This document shows positions 1-6,665 of a stretch of DNA of 17,173 bases, piece after piece (positions within the stretch are counted from its first letter, which is position 1; each line of letters opens with the position of its first letter). Both the position numbers and the translations under genes were made by a program. Source of the DNA: an uncultured Gammaproteobacteria bacterium (GTDB lineage Bacteria > Pseudomonadota > Gammaproteobacteria > Arenicellales > Poriferihabitantaceae); contig CALIFM010000104.1 of the NCBI GenBank assembly GCA_938021685.1, positions 1-17,173 on the forward strand, in the 5' to 3' direction. Below the pieces are notes generated by a model that did no database searches, had not been told where the DNA came from, and saw only the letters and a list, made by a program, of their open reading frames with translations.

Positions 1-693
1 CGGATGTACGACAGTTACCGCTTGGGGGCAGGTAAATCACGCGCCATTGCTGTAGTGTTTATCGATCGCATCATTGGCTTGTCGGCACTCCTCTTGCTAT
101 GCCTATTGGTATCATTGTTTGCGCGTGAAGTGGCAGAGCAAATCCCTCTTGTTCAGCTATTTTTGCTCGCAGCTGTAGTTGGCATGGCGGTATTAACATG
201 GATTGTGTTTGGCAGCGGCGGCGAAACACTACTAAGTCTTACCAATCGCCCTAACCCAATATTTAAGTTGGCGCACAAAATATTAGATAAAATCTACGAA
301 GGCTTTAGCTTGTTTCGCGGCCGTCGTGACGTGCTCCTGAAAGCGGTCGGCCTGTCCTTATTGCTGCAGGCCAATGTGGTGGTGCATTGCATCTTAATTG
401 CTAAGGCCTTAAGCATCGACATTCCCACTGTGGCGATGTTTATTATTATTCCGCTGTCTTATCTCATTATGGTCTTGCCGATCTCTATCAATGGCGTAGG
501 ATTGCGCGAATCGATCTTTGTGTTTTTCTTCGGCCTTTATGGTATTGCCAATGAGCAAGCGCTGGCCTTTTCGTTTATCTCTTTTGGCATGATCTTGGCG
601 CAAGGCGTGCTGGGTGGTTTGGTGTTTTTAATGCGCCGACGTAAAGATAAAGGCAGCAGTAAGCTGAACATACCGGATCTGGATGAGGTTTAA
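1..693 (+). CDS. Flippase-like integral membrane protein (LPG synthase TM / UPF0104 type), C-terminal part
   Basis: The reading frame is open to the left edge, so the N-terminus lies outside the window; the first ATG at 4 is probably internal. About 230 residues remain, with roughly five to six hydrophobic helices (near residues 18-38, 50-70, 113-133, 140-162 and 182-206 counted from the ATG) and a short basic tail. The opening segment (MYDSYRLGAGKSRA, then VVFIDRIIGL) and the later SINGVGLRES segment match the conserved pattern of the lysylphosphatidylglycerol synthetase TM / UPF0104 family (PF03706), where 'D...YRL...G' and 'DR..G' are typical. Members are inner-membrane proteins often found near glycan or lipid biosynthesis genes. 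No aminoacyl-transfer domain is visible, so lipid aminoacylation is not implied. The family is likely; the substrate is unknown. Its stop overlaps the stop of the next gene on the opposite strand by 4 bp. Confidence 0.8.
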   Translation, partial: RMYDSYRLGAGKSRAIAVVFIDRIIGLSALLLLCLLVSLFAREVAEQIPLVQLFLLAAVVGMAVLTWIVFGSGGETLLSLTNRPNPIFKLAHKILDKIYEGFSLFRGRRDVLLKAVGLSLLLQANVVVHCILIAKALSIDIPTVAMFIIIPLSYLIMVLPISINGVGLRESIFVFFFGLYGIANEQALAFSFISFGMILAQGVLGGLVFLMRRRKDKGSSKLNIPDLDEV

Positions 694-905
694 GCGTTAA
701 AGAATCCGACCAATAACGAAATCAGCGCCCCAACATGTACGACCATAATCGCGCGATCTTTCCATAAGACGCCCACTGTAAACCACAAAACAATACCGAC
801 GATAAAGAAATAAATATTCATCGGAGTATGCCCCAGTCCAGTTAATCCGTAGCCAATGAGCTGAATCACGGTTGCAATCCACTTTATAATATCGGTTGTT
901 TTCAT
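690..905 (-). CDS. Small three-helix membrane protein, function unknown
   Basis: This 71-residue protein is almost entirely hydrophobic, with three predicted membrane segments (about residues 5-22, 27-46 and 51-68) and a short charged loop, WKDRA, between helices two and three. The pattern IIKWIATVIQ, then LTGLGHTP, then NIYFF and VLWKDRA reads like a conserved small membrane family found widely in Proteobacteria and annotated only as a domain of unknown function; I recognise the type but cannot assign a role. No strong Shine-Dalgarno sequence precedes the ATG. The gene is convergent with the flippase-like gene, sharing the four bases TTAA at 690-693 so that both stops are TAA. It lies 47 bp downstream of the alpha/beta hydrolase start-side neighbour's stop region on the same strand, but separate transcription cannot be excluded. 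Confidence 0.7.
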   Translation of the reverse strand: MKTTDIIKWIATVIQLIGYGLTGLGHTPMNIYFFIVGIVLWFTVGVLWKDRAIMVVHVGALISLLVGFFNA

Positions 906-952
906 GGTTTAGTTTTAGTTATAGGTTGATTTTTAAAATACAAACAGGTTGC

Positions 953-1810
953 TTAATCACCTCCCTTAATAAGCGTCAGCACCGCCACAGCCACTGCTTG
1001 CGGTTGTTCCATATGTACATAATGTCCTCCGCTTAAGTCCAGCCGGGTTAAATTAGCATAGGCTTCTAGCCTTGCTGGGGTAGAAGAAAGCTTGTCTAAA
1101 ATACCGTCGCTGGCATACACCAGCAAGGTGCTTTGTTTAATTCGGCCGATGAAGGCGAGCACTTGCGCTTCTGTGAAACTTAGCGGCGAGGTGAACTTAA
1201 GCCGTGCATCGCTCATTAATTGCAAACCATTTTTTTGCTGCTGAGTGGCGTACTGCATCAATAGCTTGGAATGGTCATAGCCCAATGGAAAAACACTGCC
1301 TTTAATACGGGCTTGGGTAGCGTCTTCAAGGTCATCAAACCAACGGCCACGGTTTGGGTCCCATTGGCTATAATCTTGTAGTGCTTGTGCTAGCTTATCT
1401 GGAGCCTCCTCAGCAGCGGTGCTTAAAGGACCAAGCAGGTCAATTAAGCTTAAGCTTTGCACTCGCTGCGGTGCGCAGGCAGCCAGCAAGCTGCACACTC
1501 CTGCTCCCATCGAGTGGCCTAGCAGATGACATTGTTGCCAGCCTAGGGTATCTAAAACTTGGTCTATGTGCTGTACATAATCAGCCAAGTAAGCGAAGTG
1601 CGCTCCCGGTGTGTGACTGCTGTAACCGTGACCGGGCAAATCGATGGCAACAAAATTGGTGTCGTTCATGTATGGGAGCATCGGGATGAAGCTAGCGCGG
1701 TTGTCCAGCCAGCCGTGCACTGCCAACACTTTGTGAGGACTATCTAAAGTCGAATTACGTAAGGCGCTGATTTCACCTATTTTGGTGTCGAGCGTAAATT
1801 CAGAAAACAT
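953..1810 (-). CDS. Alpha/beta hydrolase (serine hydrolase)
   Basis: The 285-residue protein has the alpha/beta-hydrolase fold signature: an oxyanion-side HGW at residues 32-34, a DLPGHG strand-turn at 57-62, the nucleophile elbow GHSMGAG with Ser100, a likely acid Asp235 in an ASDG turn, and a C-terminal GGHYVHME block with His263 as the probable catalytic base. The length and the HGW...GHSMG pattern suit small cytoplasmic esterase or MenH-like hydrolases, including the SERHL group. There is no signal peptide. The start is supported by TTAGG a few bases upstream of the ATG. Substrate cannot be inferred: neither neighbour gives a pathway. It is divergent from gltA across a 192-bp gap that could hold both promoters. 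Fold and catalytic triad are secure; specificity is not. Confidence 0.88.
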   Translation of the reverse strand: MFSEFTLDTKIGEISALRNSTLDSPHKVLAVHGWLDNRASFIPMLPYMNDTNFVAIDLPGHGYSSHTPGAHFAYLADYVQHIDQVLDTLGWQQCHLLGHSMGAGVCSLLAACAPQRVQSLSLIDLLGPLSTAAEEAPDKLAQALQDYSQWDPNRGRWFDDLEDATQARIKGSVFPLGYDHSKLLMQYATQQQKNGLQLMSDARLKFTSPLSFTEAQVLAFIGRIKQSTLLVYASDGILDKLSSTPARLEAYANLTRLDLSGGHYVHMEQPQAVAVAVLTLIKGGD

Positions 1811-1857
1811 AAAACCTAAGCATGAGTTTGGGAACGAGAAAACCTTCTTCGAAGTGG

Positions 1858-1971
1858 CCTAATAGTAAGTGGTTGAATAGTGTAAAATAGACAATGAATA
1901 AACTATCGTCGGTGGTGGCTAAAAGCGACTGAGCGATGGGCCTGACCAATACGTCCAATAATACTATTAGG
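1858..1971. repeat. Widely spaced 10-bp inverted repeat in the divergent promoter region
   Basis: CCTAATAGTA at 1858-1867 is repeated as its exact reverse complement, TACTATTAGG, at 1962-1971, with 94 bp between the arms. The pair lies between the divergent starts of the hydrolase (1810) and gltA (2003), in AT-rich DNA. The right arm ends 31 bp before the gltA ATG. Two operator half-sites for a looping regulator would look like this, but each arm is not itself palindromic and a chance match is possible. Confidence 0.3.
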
Positions 1972-2002
1972 GCATACAAAAAGACATATACGAGATAAAA
2001 AT

Positions 2003-3379
2003 ATGACTAAAAACGATACCCCAAAATTAGAATCTAAGGTGGTGGATGCCGCTACGATTGACCGCAAAAAAACCAAAGGCCAATGGGAGATGGATGTGCG
2101 CGCTGCTTCCGTTGGTCCAGATGTGGTGGACATTCGAAAGTTCTATGGGCAGTCGAAAATGTTTACTTACGACCCTGGCTTTACTTCTACCGCTTCATGC
2201 ACCTCGGCGATCACTTACATTGACGGCGGTAAGGGCGAGTTGTTGTATCGTGGCTACCCGATTGAGCAATTGGCTGAGAAATCGGACTACATGGAAACCT
2301 GCTATTTATTGCTATACGGAGACTTGCCAAACAAAGAATCCAAGCAGGCATTCATCAGCGAGATTAATTCGCACACCATGCTGCACGAGCAGTTGTCCAC
2401 GTTTTATCGGGGTTTTATGCGCAGTGCGCACCCGATGGCGATTATGGTAGGTGTGGTAGGGGCGTTGTCGGCGTTTTATCATGACAGTACTGATATCAAC
2501 GACCCAGCGCAGCGCCAATTAGCCGCGCACCGCATGATTGCCAAGATGCCGACCATTGCAGCCTATGCTTATCGTTATTCATTGGGTTTGCCCTTTCCGC
2601 AGCCACAAAATGATCTGAGCTATTCGGAGAACTTGATGCAGATGATGTTCTCGGTGCCGACCGAGGATTATGAAATTAATCCTGTCATTGCCAAGGCGAT
2701 CGACCGTTTTTTGATTTTGCATGCTGACCACGAGCAAAATGCCTCGACTTCCACTGTGCGCTTAGCGGGGTCTTCAGGCGCTAATCCGTTTGCTTGTATT
2801 TCTTCGGGTATCACGTCATTGTGGGGCCCAGCACATGGTGGTGCCAATGAGGCGGTACTGAAAATGTTAGATGAGATTGGAGACAAGAAAAACATTGGTA
2901 AATATGTCGATAAAGCCAAAGATAAAAGCGATAATTTTCGCTTGATGGGCTTTGGTCATCGTGTGTATAAAAACTTCGATCCGCGCGCCCAAGTAATGCG
3001 TGATTCAGCGCATGAGATTTTGGAATCATTAGGGGTGAACGACCCGCGTATGGAGTTGGCGATGGAGCTTGAGCAAATTGCGCTCAAGGATCCGTATTTT
3101 ATTGAGAAAAACCTTTATCCCAATGTGGACTTTTACTCGGGCATTATCTTAAGTGCGATTGGTTTGCCTACCAATATGTTTACTGCTATGTTTGCTATTG
3201 GTCGTACCGTGGGCTGGTTATCGCATTGGAAAGAAATGCTTGTGGATCCTGATCAAAAAATTGGGCGTCCACGCCAGCTTTATGTGGGCGAAACTCGTCG
3301 TGACTATACCGCGGTTAATAAACGCGGCGGCCGTAAAGACGGTGCTAGTTGGTCGCGATTTTGGTCTAACAAGCGCTAG
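2003..3379 (+). CDS. gltA: Type II citrate synthase
   Basis: This enzyme condenses oxaloacetate and acetyl-CoA to citrate, the entry step of the TCA cycle, in the cytoplasm. The catalytic residues are present: His278 in WGPAHGG, His319 in GFGHRVY and Asp376 in NVDFYSG. Their spacing (41 and 57 residues) is identical to that of E. coli His264, His305 and Asp362. The N-terminal beta-rich segment (about residues 45-90) typical of hexameric Gram-negative enzymes is present, and it includes GYPIEQLAE. At 458 residues it is about 30 longer than E. coli GltA. Part of the excess is an N-terminal lead of about 14 residues, and part is a basic C-terminal extension after RRDYTAV (NKRGGRKDG, then SRFWSNKR). 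In many gammaproteobacteria gltA faces the sdh operon; here it faces an alpha/beta hydrolase. The next gene is convergent, 38 bp away. Confidence 0.96.
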   Translation: MTKNDTPKLESKVVDAATIDRKKTKGQWEMDVRAASVGPDVVDIRKFYGQSKMFTYDPGFTSTASCTSAITYIDGGKGELLYRGYPIEQLAEKSDYMETCYLLLYGDLPNKESKQAFISEINSHTMLHEQLSTFYRGFMRSAHPMAIMVGVVGALSAFYHDSTDINDPAQRQLAAHRMIAKMPTIAAYAYRYSLGLPFPQPQNDLSYSENLMQMMFSVPTEDYEINPVIAKAIDRFLILHADHEQNASTSTVRLAGSSGANPFACISSGITSLWGPAHGGANEAVLKMLDEIGDKKNIGKYVDKAKDKSDNFRLMGFGHRVYKNFDPRAQVMRDSAHEILESLGVNDPRMELAMELEQIALKDPYFIEKNLYPNVDFYSGIILSAIGLPTNMFTAMFAIGRTVGWLSHWKEMLVDPDQKIGRPRQLYVGETRRDYTAVNKRGGRKDGASWSRFWSNKR

Positions 3380-3417
3380 TTATTATCCTAAGCAGGTAAG
3401 CTTATTAGGACGCGTTG

Positions 3418-4062
3418 CTATAAGTGACGCGGACCTGCGGAAGTTCTAATCACCGCCTGCAGGGCAAAATCACCCTGCTCGATAGTAACGCGCGGGTCAG
3501 CAAAATATGGCTCCAGCGCTTGCTTGATTTCGTTAGCTTTAGGGTGATGCACCGTCAATTGCTGCAACTGGCAGCCTGCGTTGTGCATCCGCCCCGCTGG
3601 ATGTGTGTCGGTGGGCCATTCAATTACGCTTGGAAAAGCCCCGGACATTGGCATTTCACCATTCATTGGTAAGGCGATATCCCAGTGTAGCTGGTCGCGT
3701 TGCATCGGTGTAGCCACCCCGCAAAATTTAGGTAAGGCTGCAAGGCTTTGCACGAGGTTAGGCGTGTTGACGACCCAGGTACTTAAAAAAGGCGAGTAGC
3801 TGCTACTTGCATCGCTAAGCTGGTCTAAATTAAACCACCTGGGTTGGGCAGGGGGCGGCGCGCTTGGGTCAATCGCGATTACTTCCAGATAAATATCACT
3901 GCCCAGTGCCAGCAAATGATTATGCGTGCCCATTTTAGGGTGTTGCCCGCCAGGGGGCACATCTACCCCTAATTGCTGCTCAACGTAATCCACGCCCTGC
4001 TGCAGATCGGAAGCGACGATAACAAGATGGTCTAGACAAAGTTGAGGTGCACGGTTTTTCAT
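3418..4062 (-). CDS. VOC-family glyoxalase-like protein
   Basis: The 214-residue protein begins with a glyoxalase-like beta-alpha-beta module: LDHLVIVASDL at residues 10-20, then LGV with PGGQHPKMGTHNHL and YLEVIAID. This matches the glyoxalase-like (PF13468-type) VOC superfamily, where the His in LDH and a Glu in LEV are usual metal ligands. A second, more divergent half (about residues 90-214) would complete the paired fold. It is presumably cytoplasmic, as no signal sequence is visible. Family members with this architecture are mostly uncharacterised, so glyoxalase activity should not be assumed. No clear Shine-Dalgarno precedes the ATG. It is convergent with gltA and divergent from the ArsR unit. 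Confidence 0.8.
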   Translation of the reverse strand: MKNRAPQLCLDHLVIVASDLQQGVDYVEQQLGVDVPPGGQHPKMGTHNHLLALGSDIYLEVIAIDPSAPPPAQPRWFNLDQLSDASSSYSPFLSTWVVNTPNLVQSLAALPKFCGVATPMQRDQLHWDIALPMNGEMPMSGAFPSVIEWPTDTHPAGRMHNAGCQLQQLTVHHPKANEIKQALEPYFADPRVTIEQGDFALQAVIRTSAGPRHL

Positions 4063-4140
4063 CGAGGCTAAGGTGGGAAGATAGTGGCTTCATTATACTA
4101 ATCTTAGGCGAAGTAGGCACTCAATTAGCAAAGTTGATTG

Positions 4141-4184
4141 TTGACATAATACCAAAAGGTGTTATATTTAACATAACACCTTTT
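4141..4184 (+). promoter_or_regulatory. Sigma70-type promoter with palindromic operator upstream of the ArsR gene
   Basis: A perfect -35 box TTGACA (4141-4146) is followed after 16 bp by TATATT (4163-4168). A perfect 12-bp inverted repeat, AAAAGGTGTTAT (4154-4165) and ATAACACCTTTT (4173-4184), with a 7-bp centre, covers the spacer and the -10 box. A repressor bound there would block RNA polymerase, which fits autoregulation by the ArsR-type protein whose ATG is 34 bp downstream. The neighbouring gene on the left is divergent, so the palindrome has no + strand transcript to terminate. Confidence 0.72.
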
Positions 4185-4218
4185 AGTGTTGCTTAATTCA
4201 CCGCTTTGATAAGTAGTT

Positions 4219-4572
4219 ATGCTCATTTTAAACAAGACAACTAATACCGGTCCGCAGCAAGTGTTTCGCGCCTTAAGTGACCCATCGAGACGCCATATCC
4301 TACTGCTTTTAAGTCAGCAAAAATTATCCATCGGCGCGGTAGCGGCGCAATTTTCGATTAGCCGCAGTGCGATTCAAAAACACCTGTTGATATTGCAGCA
4401 AAGCGGTTTAATTTCTGTGCAAAAGGAGGGTCGCGAACGCCTCAATCGTCTCGAGCCAATGGCGATTAAAGCGGTGGTTGATTGGCTACAATACTTTGAT
4501 CAATTTTGGGATGAGAGGCTGAACAAACTTAAAGTCAACATTGAGAACCAACCGAGGAATGATGATGACTGA
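4219..4572 (+). CDS. ArsR-family winged-helix repressor without cysteines
   Basis: This 117-residue DNA-binding protein has the ArsR/SmtB layout: FRALSDPSRRHIL at residues 16-28, a helix-turn-helix at about 36-62 with recognition helix SRSAIQKHLLILQ (48-60), and a wing at 64-77 (LISVQKEGRERL). The C-terminal helix (VVDWLQYFDQFWDERL) resembles the dimerisation helix of members paired with SRPBCC proteins. There is not a single cysteine and no ELCVCD-type metal motif, so metal sensing through thiols is excluded; the inducer is unknown. Its gene overlaps the next by 8 bp. A perfect palindrome over the -10 box directly upstream suggests negative autoregulation of the two-gene unit. Family assignment is strong. 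Confidence 0.9.
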   Translation: MLILNKTTNTGPQQVFRALSDPSRRHILLLLSQQKLSIGAVAAQFSISRSAIQKHLLILQQSGLISVQKEGRERLNRLEPMAIKAVVDWLQYFDQFWDERLNKLKVNIENQPRNDDD

Positions 4573-4990
4573 CTCAACAATTATTAAAACTATTTTTATA
4601 AAGGCTGACCCACAAACTGTGTGGCAGTTTTTGACGGATAAAAACAAACTAGGCGAGTGGTTTCATCCTGCTCAAGCAGACCTGCAAGAAGGCGAGGATT
4701 ATGTGCTTTTAGTCCAAGATAAGGGCGGCGTAAATAAGCCAATCATCTGGGGCACGGTATTAGAAGTAAAGCCGGCTGAAAAATTGGTGTATACCTTTGC
4801 GATAGAGCCCTTTGGCAAGCAGACTACAACGGTAACATGGCAGTTGCAAGCCGAGCACGGCGGCACCAGTTTAATGCTAAGCCATGAAGGGGTAGATGTG
4901 GCGATGGGCAAGATGGCCTTGCAAATGTTAATGTCTTTGGATGTCGGTTGGGATGAACATTTTGAACGATTGAGGAAAGTAGTTGCTTAA
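4565..4990 (+). CDS. SRPBCC / AHSA1-type START-like protein, partner of the ArsR repressor
   Basis: The protein has the Activator-of-Hsp90 ATPase homology (AHSA1, SRPBCC fold) pattern: IIKTIFIKADPQTVWQFLTD near the start, LGEWFHP, then WGTVLEVKPAEKLVYTF, and a C-terminal GWDEHFERLRKVV helix. These beta-barrel proteins bind hydrophobic ligands in a deep cavity; the ligand here is unknown. Three consecutive ATG codons (4559, 4562, 4565) are possible starts, and a TTG lies at 4541. The GAGGA at 4554-4558 is best spaced for 4565, giving 141 residues. The 8-bp overlap with the ArsR stop implies translational coupling. ArsR-SRPBCC pairs are common in Proteobacteria and often behave as a repressor and its co-regulated ligand-binding protein. 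The stop lies 7 bp from the stop of the convergent next gene. Confidence 0.87.
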   Translation: MTDSTIIKTIFIKADPQTVWQFLTDKNKLGEWFHPAQADLQEGEDYVLLVQDKGGVNKPIIWGTVLEVKPAEKLVYTFAIEPFGKQTTTVTWQLQAEHGGTSLMLSHEGVDVAMGKMALQMLMSLDVGWDEHFERLRKVVA

Positions 4991-4997
4991 TGGCTTC

Positions 4998-5687
4998 TTA
5001 GCCTTTGCAGGCTTTATTAGTCCATTCGGTGCCGCCCTTTTCATTTGGCAAGAAGCACAGTGGCATATTAAATTGCTCTTGGCAATTTTTAATGGTCCAT
5101 CGCTCTTGCCACACCCCTTTGCGGCTTTCTTGGTTGATGGTCATGGTGGTAGGCTGCATGGTCACCTGTGTGTTCAGCACAGCGGTCGTTTTACATTCTT
5201 TGTCTTTGCGCGTTTGATCTACCACAGCAGTTAGGCCGCCGCCGAATAGGTCTTGCATTAACATTGGTGAAGTAGCCGTGGTGCCAGGCACCAGTGGAGC
5301 TATACGGGGTGCTTTATCGGCGCTTTCGGCGGAGAAAAAGGCATTATAAATGATGCTTTGATCGCAGCGCTTGAATTCATAGCGGAATGTCCACACGCCT
5401 TCGGTGGGGTGGGTACCATTTGCAGCAAATTTAATGGGTTTGACGATCCCATGTGACAAAGGTTTAACTAAAAATTCACCTTCACATTTGGTTTGGATTT
5501 CCAATAATTCGCGGTCCCAAAACAAGCCCAATTGATACAGTTGCTTAACAAAGCCTTCCGTTTTGAAATAGTCTGTGGCGGTTGCTGCAGCTGCCTTGTT
5601 TGGTAGAGCAAGGGATAGCACAAATGACATACAAAGAGCGACCAACAGGCTTCTTTTAGACGCTGTGTTTAATAGTGACAAAGACAT
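4998..5687 (-). CDS. Exported protein with six cysteines, function unknown
   Basis: The start at 5687 is preferred over an upstream ATG at 5759 because AGGAA sits about 8 bp before it and the product then opens with a proper Sec signal peptide: basic residues (SKR), a hydrophobic core LLVALCMSFVLSLAL, and an AAA-type cleavage site near residue 34. The mature part of roughly 195 residues contains six cysteines (in KCEGEF, RCDQS, ECKTT, NCQEQ, LCFLP and ACKG), enough for three disulfides in the periplasm. I do not recognise the family. It has no LPXTG-like motif, lipobox or transmembrane anchor. It is divergent from the response regulator gene, with 238 bp between the starts, and could be a target or sensor input of that system; this is inference from position only. 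Confidence 0.72.
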   Translation of the reverse strand: MSLSLLNTASKRSLLVALCMSFVLSLALPNKAAAATATDYFKTEGFVKQLYQLGLFWDRELLEIQTKCEGEFLVKPLSHGIVKPIKFAANGTHPTEGVWTFRYEFKRCDQSIIYNAFFSAESADKAPRIAPLVPGTTATSPMLMQDLFGGGLTAVVDQTRKDKECKTTAVLNTQVTMQPTTMTINQESRKGVWQERWTIKNCQEQFNMPLCFLPNEKGGTEWTNKACKG

Positions 5688-5883
5688 TAGTACGTTCCTG
5701 TTATAAGGTGTGACAGTGGCGATAAAGCCGTTGAGGGGGAGCTTTAGAGAGCAAAGCAAGCGGCGTTTTATAACCAGTAAGTGTGGCTATATGGCCCAGC
5801 ATTATCGCCAGTAAGGCTGACTAGTAGCTTAATCTAGCCCTTGGGCAGCCGATCTAAGTTCGGGTGCGTTTGGCTGGATAGGG

Positions 5884-5921
5884 TATAATTTTGCCGAGTA
5901 TTAATTAAATCTGGTAATTAA
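5884..5921 (+). promoter_or_regulatory. Putative promoter and repeat upstream of the response regulator gene
   Basis: A consensus -10 box TATAAT lies at 5884-5889, 36 bp before the ATG, with no good -35 match. It is followed by a 7-bp inverted repeat, TTAATTA (5901-5907) and TAATTAA (5915-5921), which also reads as a near-direct repeat with 14-bp phasing. An OmpR-type regulator binding its own leader would be consistent, but AT-rich repeats of this size are weak evidence. Confidence 0.4.
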
Positions 5922-5925
5922 CAAC

Positions 5926-6627
5926 ATGTCCCGCTCAATCGCGATTGTTGAAGACGATGTCGACCAACGTGAAAATTACGCCGATGCGCTTAAAGCGCAG
6001 GGCTATGAAGTGACGGTGTACGCCAACAAGCCAGAAGCTCTCGCTGGCTTTAAGCAACAGTTGCCGGACTTAGCTATTTTGGACATCATGTTAGAAGACG
6101 AAATGGATGGCGGTTTTGACATATGCCGTGAGTTGCGCCAGCTTAGCCCGCAGTTACCGATCATTTTTTTGACTGCGCGTAACAGTGATATTGATCGAGT
6201 ATCGGGTCTGCGGCTCGATGCGTGGGATTACATCACTAAGCCGGTGAACTTGCAGTTTTTAGGGGTGCGTGTGGCTTCTTTGTTTCGTATTGCTAGCACT
6301 GTGGCTATGCAAAAAGAGGGCGATGTGCCGGCTGCGCTGCAAATGGGCCAACTGTATTTAGATGAGGCAAGCTTAACGGTAAGCTGGCAAGGCGAAGCAC
6401 TTAACCTAACGTTGACAGAGTTCTGGGTGGTAGAGGCCTTGGCGCGCAGCCCTGGAACAGTCAAGTCATACGATGCACTGATGCAGGTGACCAAGCAGAG
6501 CTATGTAGAAAAGAACACCATCAATGGTTACGTGCGGCGTATTCGCAAAAAGTTTAAGCAAGTGGATAGTGGTTTTGACCACATTGAAACCGTATTTGGT
6601 GTAGGTTACCGCTGGCATAGTGATTAA
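5926..6627 (+). CDS. pdsR: OmpR-type response regulator of the proteobacterial dedicated sortase system
   Basis: The 233-residue protein has an N-terminal receiver domain (about 4-122) with acid pocket Glu9/Asp10/Asp11, phospho-acceptor Asp53, Thr83 and Lys105, and a C-terminal winged helix (about 137-230) ending in ETVFGVGYRW, typical of OmpR/PhoB regulators. The receiver sequence RENYADALKAQGYEV, then LEDEMDGGFDICREL, closely follows my recollection of the dedicated-sortase-system response regulator family (TIGR03787). In the family that regulator is encoded beside a dedicated sensor kinase and usually near a variant sortase and its target. Here the kinase follows after 38 bp on the same strand, presumably in one operon. 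The assignment to the OmpR group is certain; the Pds subfamily is probable and rests on memory of the family pattern. Confidence 0.85.
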   Translation: MSRSIAIVEDDVDQRENYADALKAQGYEVTVYANKPEALAGFKQQLPDLAILDIMLEDEMDGGFDICRELRQLSPQLPIIFLTARNSDIDRVSGLRLDAWDYITKPVNLQFLGVRVASLFRIASTVAMQKEGDVPAALQMGQLYLDEASLTVSWQGEALNLTLTEFWVVEALARSPGTVKSYDALMQVTKQSYVEKNTINGYVRRIRKKFKQVDSGFDHIETVFGVGYRWHSD

Positions 6628-6665
6628 AGGCTAATATATAAGGTGCAATCTAAAGTGCTGTCATC

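Noticed and set aside
2046..2450. 134-codon open frame on the + strand inside gltA
   Set aside because: It lies within the certain citrate synthase gene in another frame and has no coding pattern or ribosome binding site of its own.
3386..3410. Imperfect inverted repeat TCCTAAGC / GCTTATTAGGA between gltA and the VOC gene
   Set aside because: A three-base bulge, low GC and no T-run make it a poor terminator.
4154..4184. The 12-bp palindrome as a rho-independent terminator
   Set aside because: The arms start with AAAA and end with TTTT, but the gene to the left is divergent, so there is no + strand transcript to end. Its overlap with the -10 box favours an operator.
5688..5759. Upstream extension of the six-cysteine exported protein to an ATG at 5759
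   Set aside because: It would put 24 non-signal residues before the signal peptide, while the ATG at 5687 has a well-spaced AGGAA.
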